NCBI GenBank assembly: GCA_900893395.1 | Contig: CAAHFI011481738.1 | Coordinates: 1-41,284 of the forward strand | Origin: Euglena gracilis | Lineage: Eukaryota > Euglenozoa > Euglenophyceae > Euglenales > Euglenaceae | Direction of reading: 5' to 3' | DNA: 41,284 nt | Part shown: one piece after another, positions 11,641-23,785 of the stretch | Layout: every line of letters begins with the position of its first letter | Numbering within the stretch: position 1 is the first letter of the stretch | The notes under the pieces: model-generated | Seen by the model: only the letters and a program-made list of their open reading frames with translations | The model's database searches: none | What the model was told of the DNA's origin: nothing | Position numbers and translations under genes: made by a program

Positions 11641-14137
11641 GTGACCCAAACGGCCTGGGCCCGGTCCGTTGTGACCCAAACGGCCTGGGCCCGGTCCGTT
11701 GTGACCCAAACGGCCTGGGCCCGGTCCGTTGTGACCCAAACGGCCTGGGCCCGGTCCGTTTGACCCAAACGGCCTGGGCCCGGTCCGTTGTGACCCAAAC
11801 GGCCTGGGCCCGGTCCGTTTGACCCAAACGGCCTGGGCCCGGTCCGTTTGACCCAAACGGCCTGGGCCCGGTCCGTTTGACCCAAACGGCCTGGGCCCGG
11901 TCCGTTGTGACCCAAACGGCCTGGGCCCGGTCCGTTTGACCCAAACGGCCTGGGCCCGGTCCGTTTGACCCAAACGGCCTGGGCCCGGTCCGTTGTGACC
12001 CAAACGGCCTGGGCCCGGTCCGTTGTGACCCAAACGGCCTGGGCCCGGTCCGTTGACCCAAACGGCCTGGGCCCGGTCCGTTTGACCCAAACGGCCTGGG
12101 CCCGGTCCGTTTGACCCAAACGGCCTGGGCCCGGTCCGTTGTGACCCAAACGGCCTGGGCCCGGTCCGTTTGACCCAAACGGCCTGGGCCCGGTCCGTTG
12201 TGACCCAAACGGCCTGGGCCCGGTCCGTTGTGACCCAAACGGCCTGGGCCCGGTCCGTTGTGACCCAAACGGCCTGGGCCCGGTCCGTTGTGACCCAAAC
12301 GGCCTGGGCCCGGTCCGTTTGACCCAAACGGCCTGGGCCCGGTCCGTTGTGACCCAAACGGCCTGGGCCCGGTCCGTTTGACCCAAACGGCCTGGGCCCG
12401 GTCCGTTGTGACCCAAACGGCCTGGGCCCGGTCCGTTTGACCCAAACGGCCTGGGCCCGGTCCGTTTGACCCAAACGGCCTGGGCCCGGTCCGTTTGACC
12501 CAAACGGCCTGGGCCCGGTCCGTTTGACCCAAACGGCCTGGGCCCGGTCCGTTGTGACCCAAACGGCCTGGGCCCGGTCCGTTGTGACCCAAACGGCCTG
12601 GGCCCGGTCCGTTTGACCCAAACGGCCTGGGCCCGGTCCGTTTGACCCAAACGGCCTGGGCCCGGTCCGTTTGACCCAAACGGCCTGGGCCCGGTCCGTT
12701 GTGACCCAAACGGCCTGGGCCCGGTCCGTTTGACCCAAACGGCCTGGGCCCGGTCCGTTGTGACCCAAACGGCCTGGGCCCGGTCCGTTGTGACCCAAAC
12801 GGCCTGGGCCCGGTCCGTTGTGACCCAAACGGCCTGGGCCCGGTCCGTTGTGACCCAAACGGCCTGGGCCCGGTCCGTTTGACCCAAACGGCCTGGGCCC
12901 GGTCCGTTTGACCCAAACGGCCTGGGCCCGGTCCGTTTTGACCCAAACGGCCTGGGCCCGGTCCGTTTGACCCAAACGGCCTGGGCCCGGTCCGTTGTGA
13001 CCCAAACGGCCTGGGCCCGGTCCGTTTGACCCAAACGGCCTGGGCCCGGTCCGTTTGACCCAAACGGCCTGGGCCCGGTCCGTTTGACCCAAACGGCCTG
13101 GGCCCGGTCCGTTGTGACCCAAACGGCCTGGGCCCGGTCCGTTGTGACCCAAACGGCCTGGGCCCGGTCCGTTTGACCCAAACGGCCTGGGCCCGGTCCG
13201 TTTGACCCAAACGGCCTGGGCCCGGTCCGTTGTGACCCAAACGGCCTGGGCCCGGTCCGTTGTGACCCAAACGGCCTGGGCCCGGTCCGTTTGACCCAAA
13301 CGGCCTGGGCCCGGTCCGTTGTGACCCAAACGGCCTGGGCCCGGTCCGTTTGACCCAAACGGCCTGGGCCCGGTCCGTTTGACCCAAACGGCCTGGGCCC
13401 GGTCCGTTGTGACCCAAACGGCCTGGGCCCGGTCCGTTGTGACCCAAACGGCCTGGGCCCGGTCCGTTGTGACCCAAACGGCCTGGGCCCGGTCCGTTGT
13501 GACCCAAACGGCCTGGGCCCGGTCCGTTTGACCCAAACGGCCTGGGCCCGGTCCGTTTGACCCAAACGGCCTGGGCCCGGTCCGTTGTGACCCAAACGGC
13601 CTGGGCCCGGTCCGTTTGACCCAAACGGCCTGGGCCCGGTCCGTTTGACCCAAACGGCCTGGGCCCGGTCCGTTTGACCCAAACGGCCTGGGCCCGGTCC
13701 GTTGTGACCCAAACGGCCTGGGCCCGGTCCGTTTGACCCAAACGGCCTGGGCCCGGTCCGTTTGACCCAAACGGCCTGGGCCCGGTCCGTTGTGACCCAA
13801 ACGGCCTGGGCCCGGTCCGTTGTGACCCAAACGGCCTGGGCCCGGTCCGTTTGACCCAAACGGCCTGGGCCCGGTCCGTTTGACCCAAACGGCCTGGGCC
13901 CGGTCCGTTTGACCCAAACGGCCTGGGCCCGGTCCGTTTGACCCAAACGGCCTGGGCCCGGTCCGTTTGACCCAAACGGCCTGGGCCCGGTCCGTTTGAC
14001 CCAAACGGCCTGGGCCCGGTCCGTTTTGACCCAAACGGCCTGGGCCCGGTCCGTTTGACCCAAACGGCCTGGGCCCGGTCCGTTTGACCCAAACGGCCTG
14101 GGCCCGGTCCGTTTGACCCAAACGGCCTGGGCCCGGT

Positions 14138-14290
14138 CCGTTGTGACCCAAACGGCCTGGGCCCGGTCCGTTGTGACCCAAACGGCCTGGGCCCGGTCCG
14201 TTGTGACCCAAACGGCCTGGGCCCGGTCCGTTGTGACCCAAACGGCCTGGGCCCGGTCCGTTGTGACCCAAACGGCCTGGGCCCGGTCCG
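14138..14290 (+). repeat. Run of five 30-bp B units in the core
   Basis: Five successive B units (hinges at about 14,141, 14,171, 14,201, 14,231 and 14,261) are bounded by A units. An identical arrangement of A, five B, A recurs at about 33,121-33,307. Confidence 0.82.
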
Positions 14291-16814
14291 TTTGACCCAA
14301 ACGGCCTGGGCCCGGTCCGTTTGACCCAAACGGCCTGGGCCCGGTCCGTTGTGACCCAAACGGCCTGGGCCCGGTCCGTTTGACCCAAACGGCCTGGGCC
14401 CGGTCCGTTTGACCCAAACGGCCTGGGCCCGGTCCGTTTGACCCAAACGGCCTGGGCCCGGTCCGTTTGACCCAAACGGCCTGGGCCCGGTCCGTTTGAC
14501 CCAAACGGCCTGGGCCCGGTCCGTTTGACCCAAACGGCCTGGGCCCGGTCCGTTTGACCCAAACGGCCTGGGCCCGGTCCGTTTGACCCAAACGGCCTGG
14601 GCCCGGTCCGTTGTGACCCAAACGGCCTGGGCCCGGTCCGTTGTGACCCAAACGGCCTGGGCCCGGTCCGTTTGACCCAAACGGCCTGGGCCCGGTCCGT
14701 TTGACCCAAACGGCCTGGGCCCGGTCCGTTTGACCCAAACGGCCTGGGCCCGGTCCGTTTGACCCAAACGGCCTGGGCCCGGTCCGTTTGACCCAAACGG
14801 CCTGGGCCCGGTCCGTTTGACCCAAACGGCCTGGGCCCGGTCCGTTTGACCCAAACGGCCTGGGCCCGGTCCGTTGTGACCCAAACGGCCTGGGCCCGGT
14901 CCGTTGTGACCCAAACGGCCTGGGCCCGGTCCGTTGTGACCCAAACGGCCTGGGCCCGGTCCGTTTGACCCAAACGGCCTGGGCCCGGTCCGTTGTGACC
15001 CAAACGGCCTGGGCCCGGTCCGTTTGACCCAAACGGCCTGGGCCCGGTCCGTTGTGACCCAAACGGCCTGGGCCCGGTCCGTTTGACCCAAACGGCCTGG
15101 GCCCGGTCCGTTTGACCCAAACGGCCTGGGCCCGGTCCGTTTGACCCAAACGGCCTGGGCCCGGTCCGTTGACCCAAACGGCCTGGGCCCGGTCCGTTGT
15201 GACCCAAACGGCCTGGGCCCGGTCCGTTTGACCCAAACGGCCTGGGCCCGGTCCGTTGTGACCCAAACGGCCTGGGCCCGGTCCGTTGTGACCCAAACGG
15301 CCTGGGCCCGGTCCGTTTGACCCAAACGGCCTGGGCCCGGTCCGTTGTGACCCAAACGGCCTGGGCCCGGTCCGTTTGACCCAAACGGCCTGGGCCCGGT
15401 CCGTTTGACCCAAACGGCCTGGGCCCGGTCCGTTTGACCCAAACGGCCTGGGCCCGGTCCGTTGACCCAAACGGCCTGGGCCCGGTCCGTTTGACCCAAA
15501 CGGCCTGGGCCCGGTCCGTTTGACCCAAACGGCCTGGGCCCGGTCCGTTTGACCCAAACGGCCTGGGCCCGGTCCGTTGTGACCCAAACGGCCTGGGCCC
15601 GGTCCGTTTGACCCAAACGGCCTGGGCCCGGTCCGTTGTGACCCAAACGGCCTGGGCCCGGTCCGTTTGACCCAAACGGCCTGGGCCCGGTCCGTTTGAC
15701 CCAAACGGCCTGGGCCCGGTCCGTTTGACCCAAACGGCCTGGGCCCGGTCCGTTTGACCCAAACGGCCTGGGCCCGGTCCGTTGTGACCCAAACGGCCTG
15801 GGCCCGGTCCGTTTGACCCAAACGGCCTGGGCCCGGTCCGTTTGACCCAAACGGCCTGGGCCCGGTCCGTTTGACCCAAACGGCCTGGGCCCGGTCCGTT
15901 GTGACCCAAACGGCCTGGGCCCGGTCCGTTGTGACCCAAACGGCCTGGGCCCGGTCCGTTGTGACCCAAACGGCCTGGGCCCGGTCCGTTTGACCCAAAC
16001 GGCCTGGGCCCGGTCCGTTTGACCCAAACGGCCTGGGCCCGGTCCGTTGTGACCCAAACGGCCTGGGCCCGGTCCGTTTGACCCAAACGGCCTGGGCCCG
16101 GTCCGTTGTGACCCAAACGGCCTGGGCCCGGTCCGTTTGACCCAAACGGCCTGGGCCCGGTCCGTTGTGACCCAAACGGCCTGGGCCCGGTCCGTTTGAC
16201 CCAAACGGCCTGGGCCCGGTCCGTTTGACCCAAACGGCCTGGGCCCGGTCCGTTTGACCCAAACGGCCTGGGCCCGGTCCGTTGACCCAAACGGCCTGGG
16301 CCCGGTCCGTTGTGACCCAAACGGCCTGGGCCCGGTCCGTTGTGACCCAAACGGCCTGGGCCCGGTCCGTTTGACCCAAACGGCCTGGGCCCGGTCCGTT
16401 TGACCCAAACGGCCTGGGCCCGGTCCGTTTGACCCAAACGGCCTGGGCCCGGTCCGTTTGACCCAAACGGCCTGGGCCCGGTCCGTTGTGACCCAAACGG
16501 CCTGGGCCCGGTCCGTTGTGACCCAAACGGCCTGGGCCCGGTCCGTTTGACCCAAACGGCCTGGGCCCGGTCCGTTTGACCCAAACGGCCTGGGCCCGGT
16601 CCGTTGACCCAAACGGCCTGGGCCCGGTCCGTTTGACCCAAACGGCCTGGGCCCGGTCCGTTTGACCCAAACGGCCTGGGCCCGGTCCGTTGTGACCCAA
16701 ACGGCCTGGGCCCGGTCCGTTTGACCCAAACGGCCTGGGCCCGGTCCGTTGTGACCCAAACGGCCTGGGCCCGGTCCGTTTGACCCAAACGGCCTGGGCC
16801 CGGTCCGTTTGACC

Positions 16815-16840
16815 CAAACGGCCTGGGCCCGGTCCGTTTG
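16815..16840. repeat. Representative 26-bp imperfect palindrome of one A unit
   Basis: This is a prototype of a structure that recurs in every A unit. The left arm CAAACGGCCTGGG and right arm CCCGGTCCGTTTG are reverse complements at 11 of 13 positions. The two exceptions are C opposite T (8th from each end) and T opposite G (10th from each end). The centre is the perfect palindrome GGGCCC. Only the trinucleotide ACC separates one palindrome from the next, so almost the whole unit is dyad-symmetric. The symmetry is seen directly; any extrusion as a cruciform or hairpin is inference. Confidence 0.9.
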
Positions 16841-16850
16841 ACCCAAACGG
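16834..16850. repeat. Representative inter-unit hairpin with ACC loop
   Basis: Between adjacent A units, CCGTTTG and CAAACGG are perfect reverse complements of 7 bp separated only by ACC. This is the second dyad centre of the array, half a unit from the GGGCCC centre. In B, C and D units the extra or missing bases sit in the left arm beside the loop. They shorten the uninterrupted stem to 5-6 bp with a 6-8 base loop. Hinge polymorphism and hairpin loop therefore coincide. Complementarity is seen directly; folding in the cell is not shown. Confidence 0.85.
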
Positions 16851-19800
16851 CCTGGGCCCGGTCCGTTTGACCCAAACGGCCTGGGCCCGGTCCGTTTGAC
16901 CCAAACGGCCTGGGCCCGGTCCGTTTGACCCAAACGGCCTGGGCCCGGTCCGTTTGACCCAAACGGCCTGGGCCCGGTCCGTTTGACCCAAACGGCCTGG
17001 GCCCGGTCCGTTTGACCCAAACGGCCTGGGCCCGGTCCGTTTGACCCAAACGGCCTGGGCCCGGTCCGTTTGACCCAAACGGCCTGGGCCCGGTCCGTTT
17101 GACCCAAACGGCCTGGGCCCGGTCCGTTTGACCCAAACGGCCTGGGCCCGGTCCGTTTGACCCAAACGGCCTGGGCCCGGTCCGTTTGACCCAAACGGCC
17201 TGGGCCCGGTCCGTTTGACCCAAACGGCCTGGGCCCGGTCCGTTGTGACCCAAACGGCCTGGGCCCGGTCCGTTTGACCCAAACGGCCTGGGCCCGGTCC
17301 GTTTGACCCAAACGGCCTGGGCCCGGTCCGTTTGACCCAAACGGCCTGGGCCCGGTCCGTTTGACCCAAACGGCCTGGGCCCGGTCCGTTTGACCCAAAC
17401 GGCCTGGGCCCGGTCCGTTTGACCCAAACGGCCTGGGCCCGGTCCGTTGTGACCCAAACGGCCTGGGCCCGGTCCGTTTGACCCAAACGGCCTGGGCCCG
17501 GTCCGTTTGACCCAAACGGCCTGGGCCCGGTCCGTTTGACCCAAACGGCCTGGGCCCGGTCCGTTGTGACCCAAACGGCCTGGGCCCGGTCCGTTTGACC
17601 CAAACGGCCTGGGCCCGGTCCGTTTGACCCAAACGGCCTGGGCCCGGTCCGTTTGACCCAAACGGCCTGGGCCCGGTCCGTTTGACCCAAACGGCCTGGG
17701 CCCGGTCCGTTTGACCCAAACGGCCTGGGCCCGGTCCGTTGTGACCCAAACGGCCTGGGCCCGGTCCGTTTGACCCAAACGGCCTGGGCCCGGTCCGTTG
17801 TGACCCAAACGGCCTGGGCCCGGTCCGTTGTGACCCAAACGGCCTGGGCCCGGTCCGTTGTGACCCAAACGGCCTGGGCCCGGTCCGTTTGACCCAAACG
17901 GCCTGGGCCCGGTCCGTTGTGACCCAAACGGCCTGGGCCCGGTCCGTTGTGACCCAAACGGCCTGGGCCCGGTCCGTTTGACCCAAACGGCCTGGGCCCG
18001 GTCCGTTTGACCCAAACGGCCTGGGCCCGGTCCGTTTGACCCAAACGGCCTGGGCCCGGTCCGTTTGACCCAAACGGCCTGGGCCCGGTCCGTTTGACCC
18101 AAACGGCCTGGGCCCGGTCCGTTTGACCCAAACGGCCTGGGCCCGGTCCGTTGTGACCCAAACGGCCTGGGCCCGGTCCGTTTGACCCAAACGGCCTGGG
18201 CCCGGTCCGTTTGACCCAAACGGCCTGGGCCCGGTCCGTTTGACCCAAACGGCCTGGGCCCGGTCCGTTTGACCCAAACGGCCTGGGCCCGGTCCGTTTG
18301 ACCCAAACGGCCTGGGCCCGGTCCGTTTGACCCAAACGGCCTGGGCCCGGTCCGTTTGACCCAAACGGCCTGGGCCCGGTCCGTTTGACCCAAACGGCCT
18401 GGGCCCGGTCCGTTTGACCCAAACGGCCTGGGCCCGGTCCGTTGTGACCCAAACGGCCTGGGCCCGGTCCGTTTGACCCAAACGGCCTGGGCCCGGTCCG
18501 TTTGACCCAAACGGCCTGGGCCCGGTCCGTTTGACCCAAACGGCCTGGGCCCGGTCCGTTTGACCCAAACGGCCTGGGCCCGGTCCGTTTGACCCAAACG
18601 GCCTGGGCCCGGTCCGTTTGACCCAAACGGCCTGGGCCCGGTCCGTTTGACCCAAACGGCCTGGGCCCGGTCCGTTTGACCCAAACGGCCTGGGCCCGGT
18701 CCGTTGTGACCCAAACGGCCTGGGCCCGGTCCGTTGTGACCCAAACGGCCTGGGCCCGGTCCGTTTGACCCAAACGGCCTGGGCCCGGTCCGTTTGACCC
18801 AAACGGCCTGGGCCCGGTCCGTTGACCCAAACGGCCTGGGCCCGGTCCGTTTGACCCAAACGGCCTGGGCCCGGTCCGTTTGACCCAAACGGCCTGGGCC
18901 CGGTCCGTTTGACCCAAACGGCCTGGGCCCGGTCCGTTTGACCCAAACGGCCTGGGCCCGGTCCGTTTGACCCAAACGGCCTGGGCCCGGTCCGTTTGAC
19001 CCAAACGGCCTGGGCCCGGTCCGTTTGACCCAAACGGCCTGGGCCCGGTCCGTTGTGACCCAAACGGCCTGGGCCCGGTCCGTTTGACCCAAACGGCCTG
19101 GGCCCGGTCCGTTGTGACCCAAACGGCCTGGGCCCGGTCCGTTGTGACCCAAACGGCCTGGGCCCGGTCCGTTTGACCCAAACGGCCTGGGCCCGGTCCG
19201 TTTGACCCAAACGGCCTGGGCCCGGTCCGTTTGACCCAAACGGCCTGGGCCCGGTCCGTTTGACCCAAACGGCCTGGGCCCGGTCCGTTTGACCCAAACG
19301 GCCTGGGCCCGGTCCGTTTGACCCAAACGGCCTGGGCCCGGTCCGTTTGACCCAAACGGCCTGGGCCCGGTCCGTTTGACCCAAACGGCCTGGGCCCGGT
19401 CCGTTTGACCCAAACGGCCTGGGCCCGGTCCGTTTGACCCAAACGGCCTGGGCCCGGTCCGTTTGACCCAAACGGCCTGGGCCCGGTCCGTTTGACCCAA
19501 ACGGCCTGGGCCCGGTCCGTTGTGACCCAAACGGCCTGGGCCCGGTCCGTTTGACCCAAACGGCCTGGGCCCGGTCCGTTGTGACCCAAACGGCCTGGGC
19601 CCGGTCCGTTTGACCCAAACGGCCTGGGCCCGGTCCGTTGTGACCCAAACGGCCTGGGCCCGGTCCGTTTGACCCAAACGGCCTGGGCCCGGTCCGTTTG
19701 ACCCAAACGGCCTGGGCCCGGTCCGTTGTGACCCAAACGGCCTGGGCCCGGTCCGTTTGACCCAAACGGCCTGGGCCCGGTCCGTTGTGACCCAAACGGC

Positions 19801-22800
19801 CTGGGCCCGGTCCGTTGTGACCCAAACGGCCTGGGCCCGGTCCGTTTGACCCAAACGGCCTGGGCCCGGTCCGTTTGACCCAAACGGCCTGGGCCCGGTC
19901 CGTTTGACCCAAACGGCCTGGGCCCGGTCCGTTTGACCCAAACGGCCTGGGCCCGGTCCGTTTGACCCAAACGGCCTGGGCCCGGTCCGTTTGACCCAAA
20001 CGGCCTGGGCCCGGTCCGTTTGACCCAAACGGCCTGGGCCCGGTCCGTTTGACCCAAACGGCCTGGGCCCGGTCCGTTTGACCCAAACGGCCTGGGCCCG
20101 GTCCGTTGTGACCCAAACGGCCTGGGCCCGGTCCGTTGTGACCCAAACGGCCTGGGCCCGGTCCGTTTGACCCAAACGGCCTGGGCCCGGTCCGTTTGAC
20201 CCAAACGGCCTGGGCCCGGTCCGTTTGACCCAAACGGCCTGGGCCCGGTCCGTTGTGACCCAAACGGCCTGGGCCCGGTCCGTTTGACCCAAACGGCCTG
20301 GGCCCGGTCCGTTGTGACCCAAACGGCCTGGGCCCGGTCCGTTTGACCCAAACGGCCTGGGCCCGGTCCGTTTGACCCAAACGGCCTGGGCCCGGTCCGT
20401 TTGACCCAAACGGCCTGGGCCCGGTCCGTTTGACCCAAACGGCCTGGGCCCGGTCCGTTTGACCCAAACGGCCTGGGCCCGGTCCGTTGTGACCCAAACG
20501 GCCTGGGCCCGGTCCGTTTGACCCAAACGGCCTGGGCCCGGTCCGTTGTGACCCAAACGGCCTGGGCCCGGTCCGTTGACCCAAACGGCCTGGGCCCGGT
20601 CCGTTTGACCCAAACGGCCTGGGCCCGGTCCGTTTGACCCAAACGGCCTGGGCCCGGTCCGTTGTGACCCAAACGGCCTGGGCCCGGTCCGTTTGACCCA
20701 AACGGCCTGGGCCCGGTCCGTTTGACCCAAACGGCCTGGGCCCGGTCCGTTGTGACCCAAACGGCCTGGGCCCGGTCCGTTGTGACCCAAACGGCCTGGG
20801 CCCGGTCCGTTTGACCCAAACGGCCTGGGCCCGGTCCGTTTGACCCAAACGGCCTGGGCCCGGTCCGTTTGACCCAAACGGCCTGGGCCCGGTCCGTTTG
20901 ACCCAAACGGCCTGGGCCCGGTCCGTTGTGACCCAAACGGCCTGGGCCCGGTCCGTTTGACCCAAACGGCCTGGGCCCGGTCCGTTTGACCCAAACGGCC
21001 TGGGCCCGGTCCGTTTGACCCAAACGGCCTGGGCCCGGTCCGTTTGACCCAAACGGCCTGGGCCCGGTCCGTTTGACCCAAACGGCCTGGGCCCGGTCCG
21101 TTGTGACCCAAACGGCCTGGGCCCGGTCCGTTGTGACCCAAACGGCCTGGGCCCGGTCCGTTTGACCCAAACGGCCTGGGCCCGGTCCGTTTGACCCAAA
21201 CGGCCTGGGCCCGGTCCGTTTGACCCAAACGGCCTGGGCCCGGTCCGTTTGACCCAAACGGCCTGGGCCCGGTCCGTTTGACCCAAACGGCCTGGGCCCG
21301 GTCCGTTTGACCCAAACGGCCTGGGCCCGGTCCGTTTGACCCAAACGGCCTGGGCCCGGTCCGTTTGACCCAAACGGCCTGGGCCCGGTCCGTTTGACCC
21401 AAACGGCCTGGGCCCGGTCCGTTTGACCCAAACGGCCTGGGCCCGGTCCGTTTGACCCAAACGGCCTGGGCCCGGTCCGTTGTGACCCAAACGGCCTGGG
21501 CCCGGTCCGTTGTGACCCAAACGGCCTGGGCCCGGTCCGTTTGACCCAAACGGCCTGGGCCCGGTCCGTTTGACCCAAACGGCCTGGGCCCGGTCCGTTT
21601 GACCCAAACGGCCTGGGCCCGGTCCGTTTGACCCAAACGGCCTGGGCCCGGTCCGTTTGACCCAAACGGCCTGGGCCCGGTCCGTTGTGACCCAAACGGC
21701 CTGGGCCCGGTCCGTTTGACCCAAACGGCCTGGGCCCGGTCCGTTGTGACCCAAACGGCCTGGGCCCGGTCCGTTGTGACCCAAACGGCCTGGGCCCGGT
21801 CCGTTTGACCCAAACGGCCTGGGCCCGGTCCGTTTGACCCAAACGGCCTGGGCCCGGTCCGTTTGACCCAAACGGCCTGGGCCCGGTCCGTTTGACCCAA
21901 ACGGCCTGGGCCCGGTCCGTTGTGACCCAAACGGCCTGGGCCCGGTCCGTTTGACCCAAACGGCCTGGGCCCGGTCCGTTTGACCCAAACGGCCTGGGCC
22001 CGGTCCGTTTGACCCAAACGGCCTGGGCCCGGTCCGTTTGACCCAAACGGCCTGGGCCCGGTCCGTTGTGACCCAAACGGCCTGGGCCCGGTCCGTTGTG
22101 ACCCAAACGGCCTGGGCCCGGTCCGTTGTGACCCAAACGGCCTGGGCCCGGTCCGTTTGACCCAAACGGCCTGGGCCCGGTCCGTTTGACCCAAACGGCC
22201 TGGGCCCGGTCCGTTGTGACCCAAACGGCCTGGGCCCGGTCCGTTTGACCCAAACGGCCTGGGCCCGGTCCGTTTGACCCAAACGGCCTGGGCCCGGTCC
22301 GTTTGACCCAAACGGCCTGGGCCCGGTCCGTTTGACCCAAACGGCCTGGGCCCGGTCCGTTTGACCCAAACGGCCTGGGCCCGGTCCGTTTGACCCAAAC
22401 GGCCTGGGCCCGGTCCGTTGACCCAAACGGCCTGGGCCCGGTCCGTTTGACCCAAACGGCCTGGGCCCGGTCCGTTTGACCCAAACGGCCTGGGCCCGGT
22501 CCGTTTGACCCAAACGGCCTGGGCCCGGTCCGTTGTGACCCAAACGGCCTGGGCCCGGTCCGTTTGACCCAAACGGCCTGGGCCCGGTCCGTTTGACCCA
22601 AACGGCCTGGGCCCGGTCCGTTTGACCCAAACGGCCTGGGCCCGGTCCGTTTGACCCAAACGGCCTGGGCCCGGTCCGTTGTGACCCAAACGGCCTGGGC
22701 CCGGTCCGTTTGACCCAAACGGCCTGGGCCCGGTCCGTTTGACCCAAACGGCCTGGGCCCGGTCCGTTTGACCCAAACGGCCTGGGCCCGGTCCGTTTGA

Positions 22801-23326
22801 CCCAAACGGCCTGGGCCCGGTCCGTTGTGACCCAAACGGCCTGGGCCCGGTCCGTTTGACCCAAACGGCCTGGGCCCGGTCCGTTGACCCAAACGGCCTG
22901 GGCCCGGTCCGTTTGACCCAAACGGCCTGGGCCCGGTCCGTTGTGACCCAAACGGCCTGGGCCCGGTCCGTTGTGACCCAAACGGCCTGGGCCCGGTCCG
23001 TTTGACCCAAACGGCCTGGGCCCGGTCCGTTTGACCCAAACGGCCTGGGCCCGGTCCGTTTGACCCAAACGGCCTGGGCCCGGTCCGTTTGACCCAAACG
23101 GCCTGGGCCCGGTCCGTTTGACCCAAACGGCCTGGGCCCGGTCCGTTTGACCCAAACGGCCTGGGCCCGGTCCGTTGTGACCCAAACGGCCTGGGCCCGG
23201 TCCGTTGTGACCCAAACGGCCTGGGCCCGGTCCGTTTGACCCAAACGGCCTGGGCCCGGTCCGTTTGACCCAAACGGCCTGGGCCCGGTCCGTTTGACCC
23301 AAACGGCCTGGGCCCGGTCCGTTGTG

Positions 23327-23785
23327 ACCCAAACGGCCTGGGCCCGGTCCGTTTGACCCAAACGGCCTGGGCCCGGTCCGTTTGACCCAAACGGCCTGGG
23401 CCCGGTCCGTTTGACCCAAACGGCCTGGGCCCGGTCCGTTTGACCCAAACGGCCTGGGCCCGGTCCGTTTGACCCAAACGGCCTGGGCCCGGTCCGTTTG
23501 ACCCAAACGGCCTGGGCCCGGTCCGTTTGACCCAAACGGCCTGGGCCCGGTCCGTTTGACCCAAACGGCCTGGGCCCGGTCCGTTTGACCCAAACGGCCT
23601 GGGCCCGGTCCGTTTGACCCAAACGGCCTGGGCCCGGTCCGTTTGACCCAAACGGCCTGGGCCCGGTCCGTTTGACCCAAACGGCCTGGGCCCGGTCCGT
23701 TTGACCCAAACGGCCTGGGCCCGGTCCGTTTGACCCAAACGGCCTGGGCCCGGTCCGTTTGACCCAAACGGCCTGGGCCCGGTCC
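23327..23785 (+). repeat. Run of 15 consecutive 29-bp A units
   Basis: From the B hinge at 23,321 to the B hinge at 23,786 the distance is 465 bases, which fits one 30-bp unit and 15 A units. It is a second long pure run near the other side of the A-rich central stretch. Confidence 0.82.

Larger units (their letters stand above)
16754..17241 (+). repeat. Run of 16 consecutive 29-bp A units
   Basis: Between a B hinge at 16,748 and the next B hinge at 17,242 there are exactly 16 uninterrupted A units (494 bases, equal to one 30-bp unit plus 16 of 29). This is the longest pure run I found by eye. It lies in the most uniform part of the core and suggests a recent local expansion of one variant. 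Confidence 0.85.
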
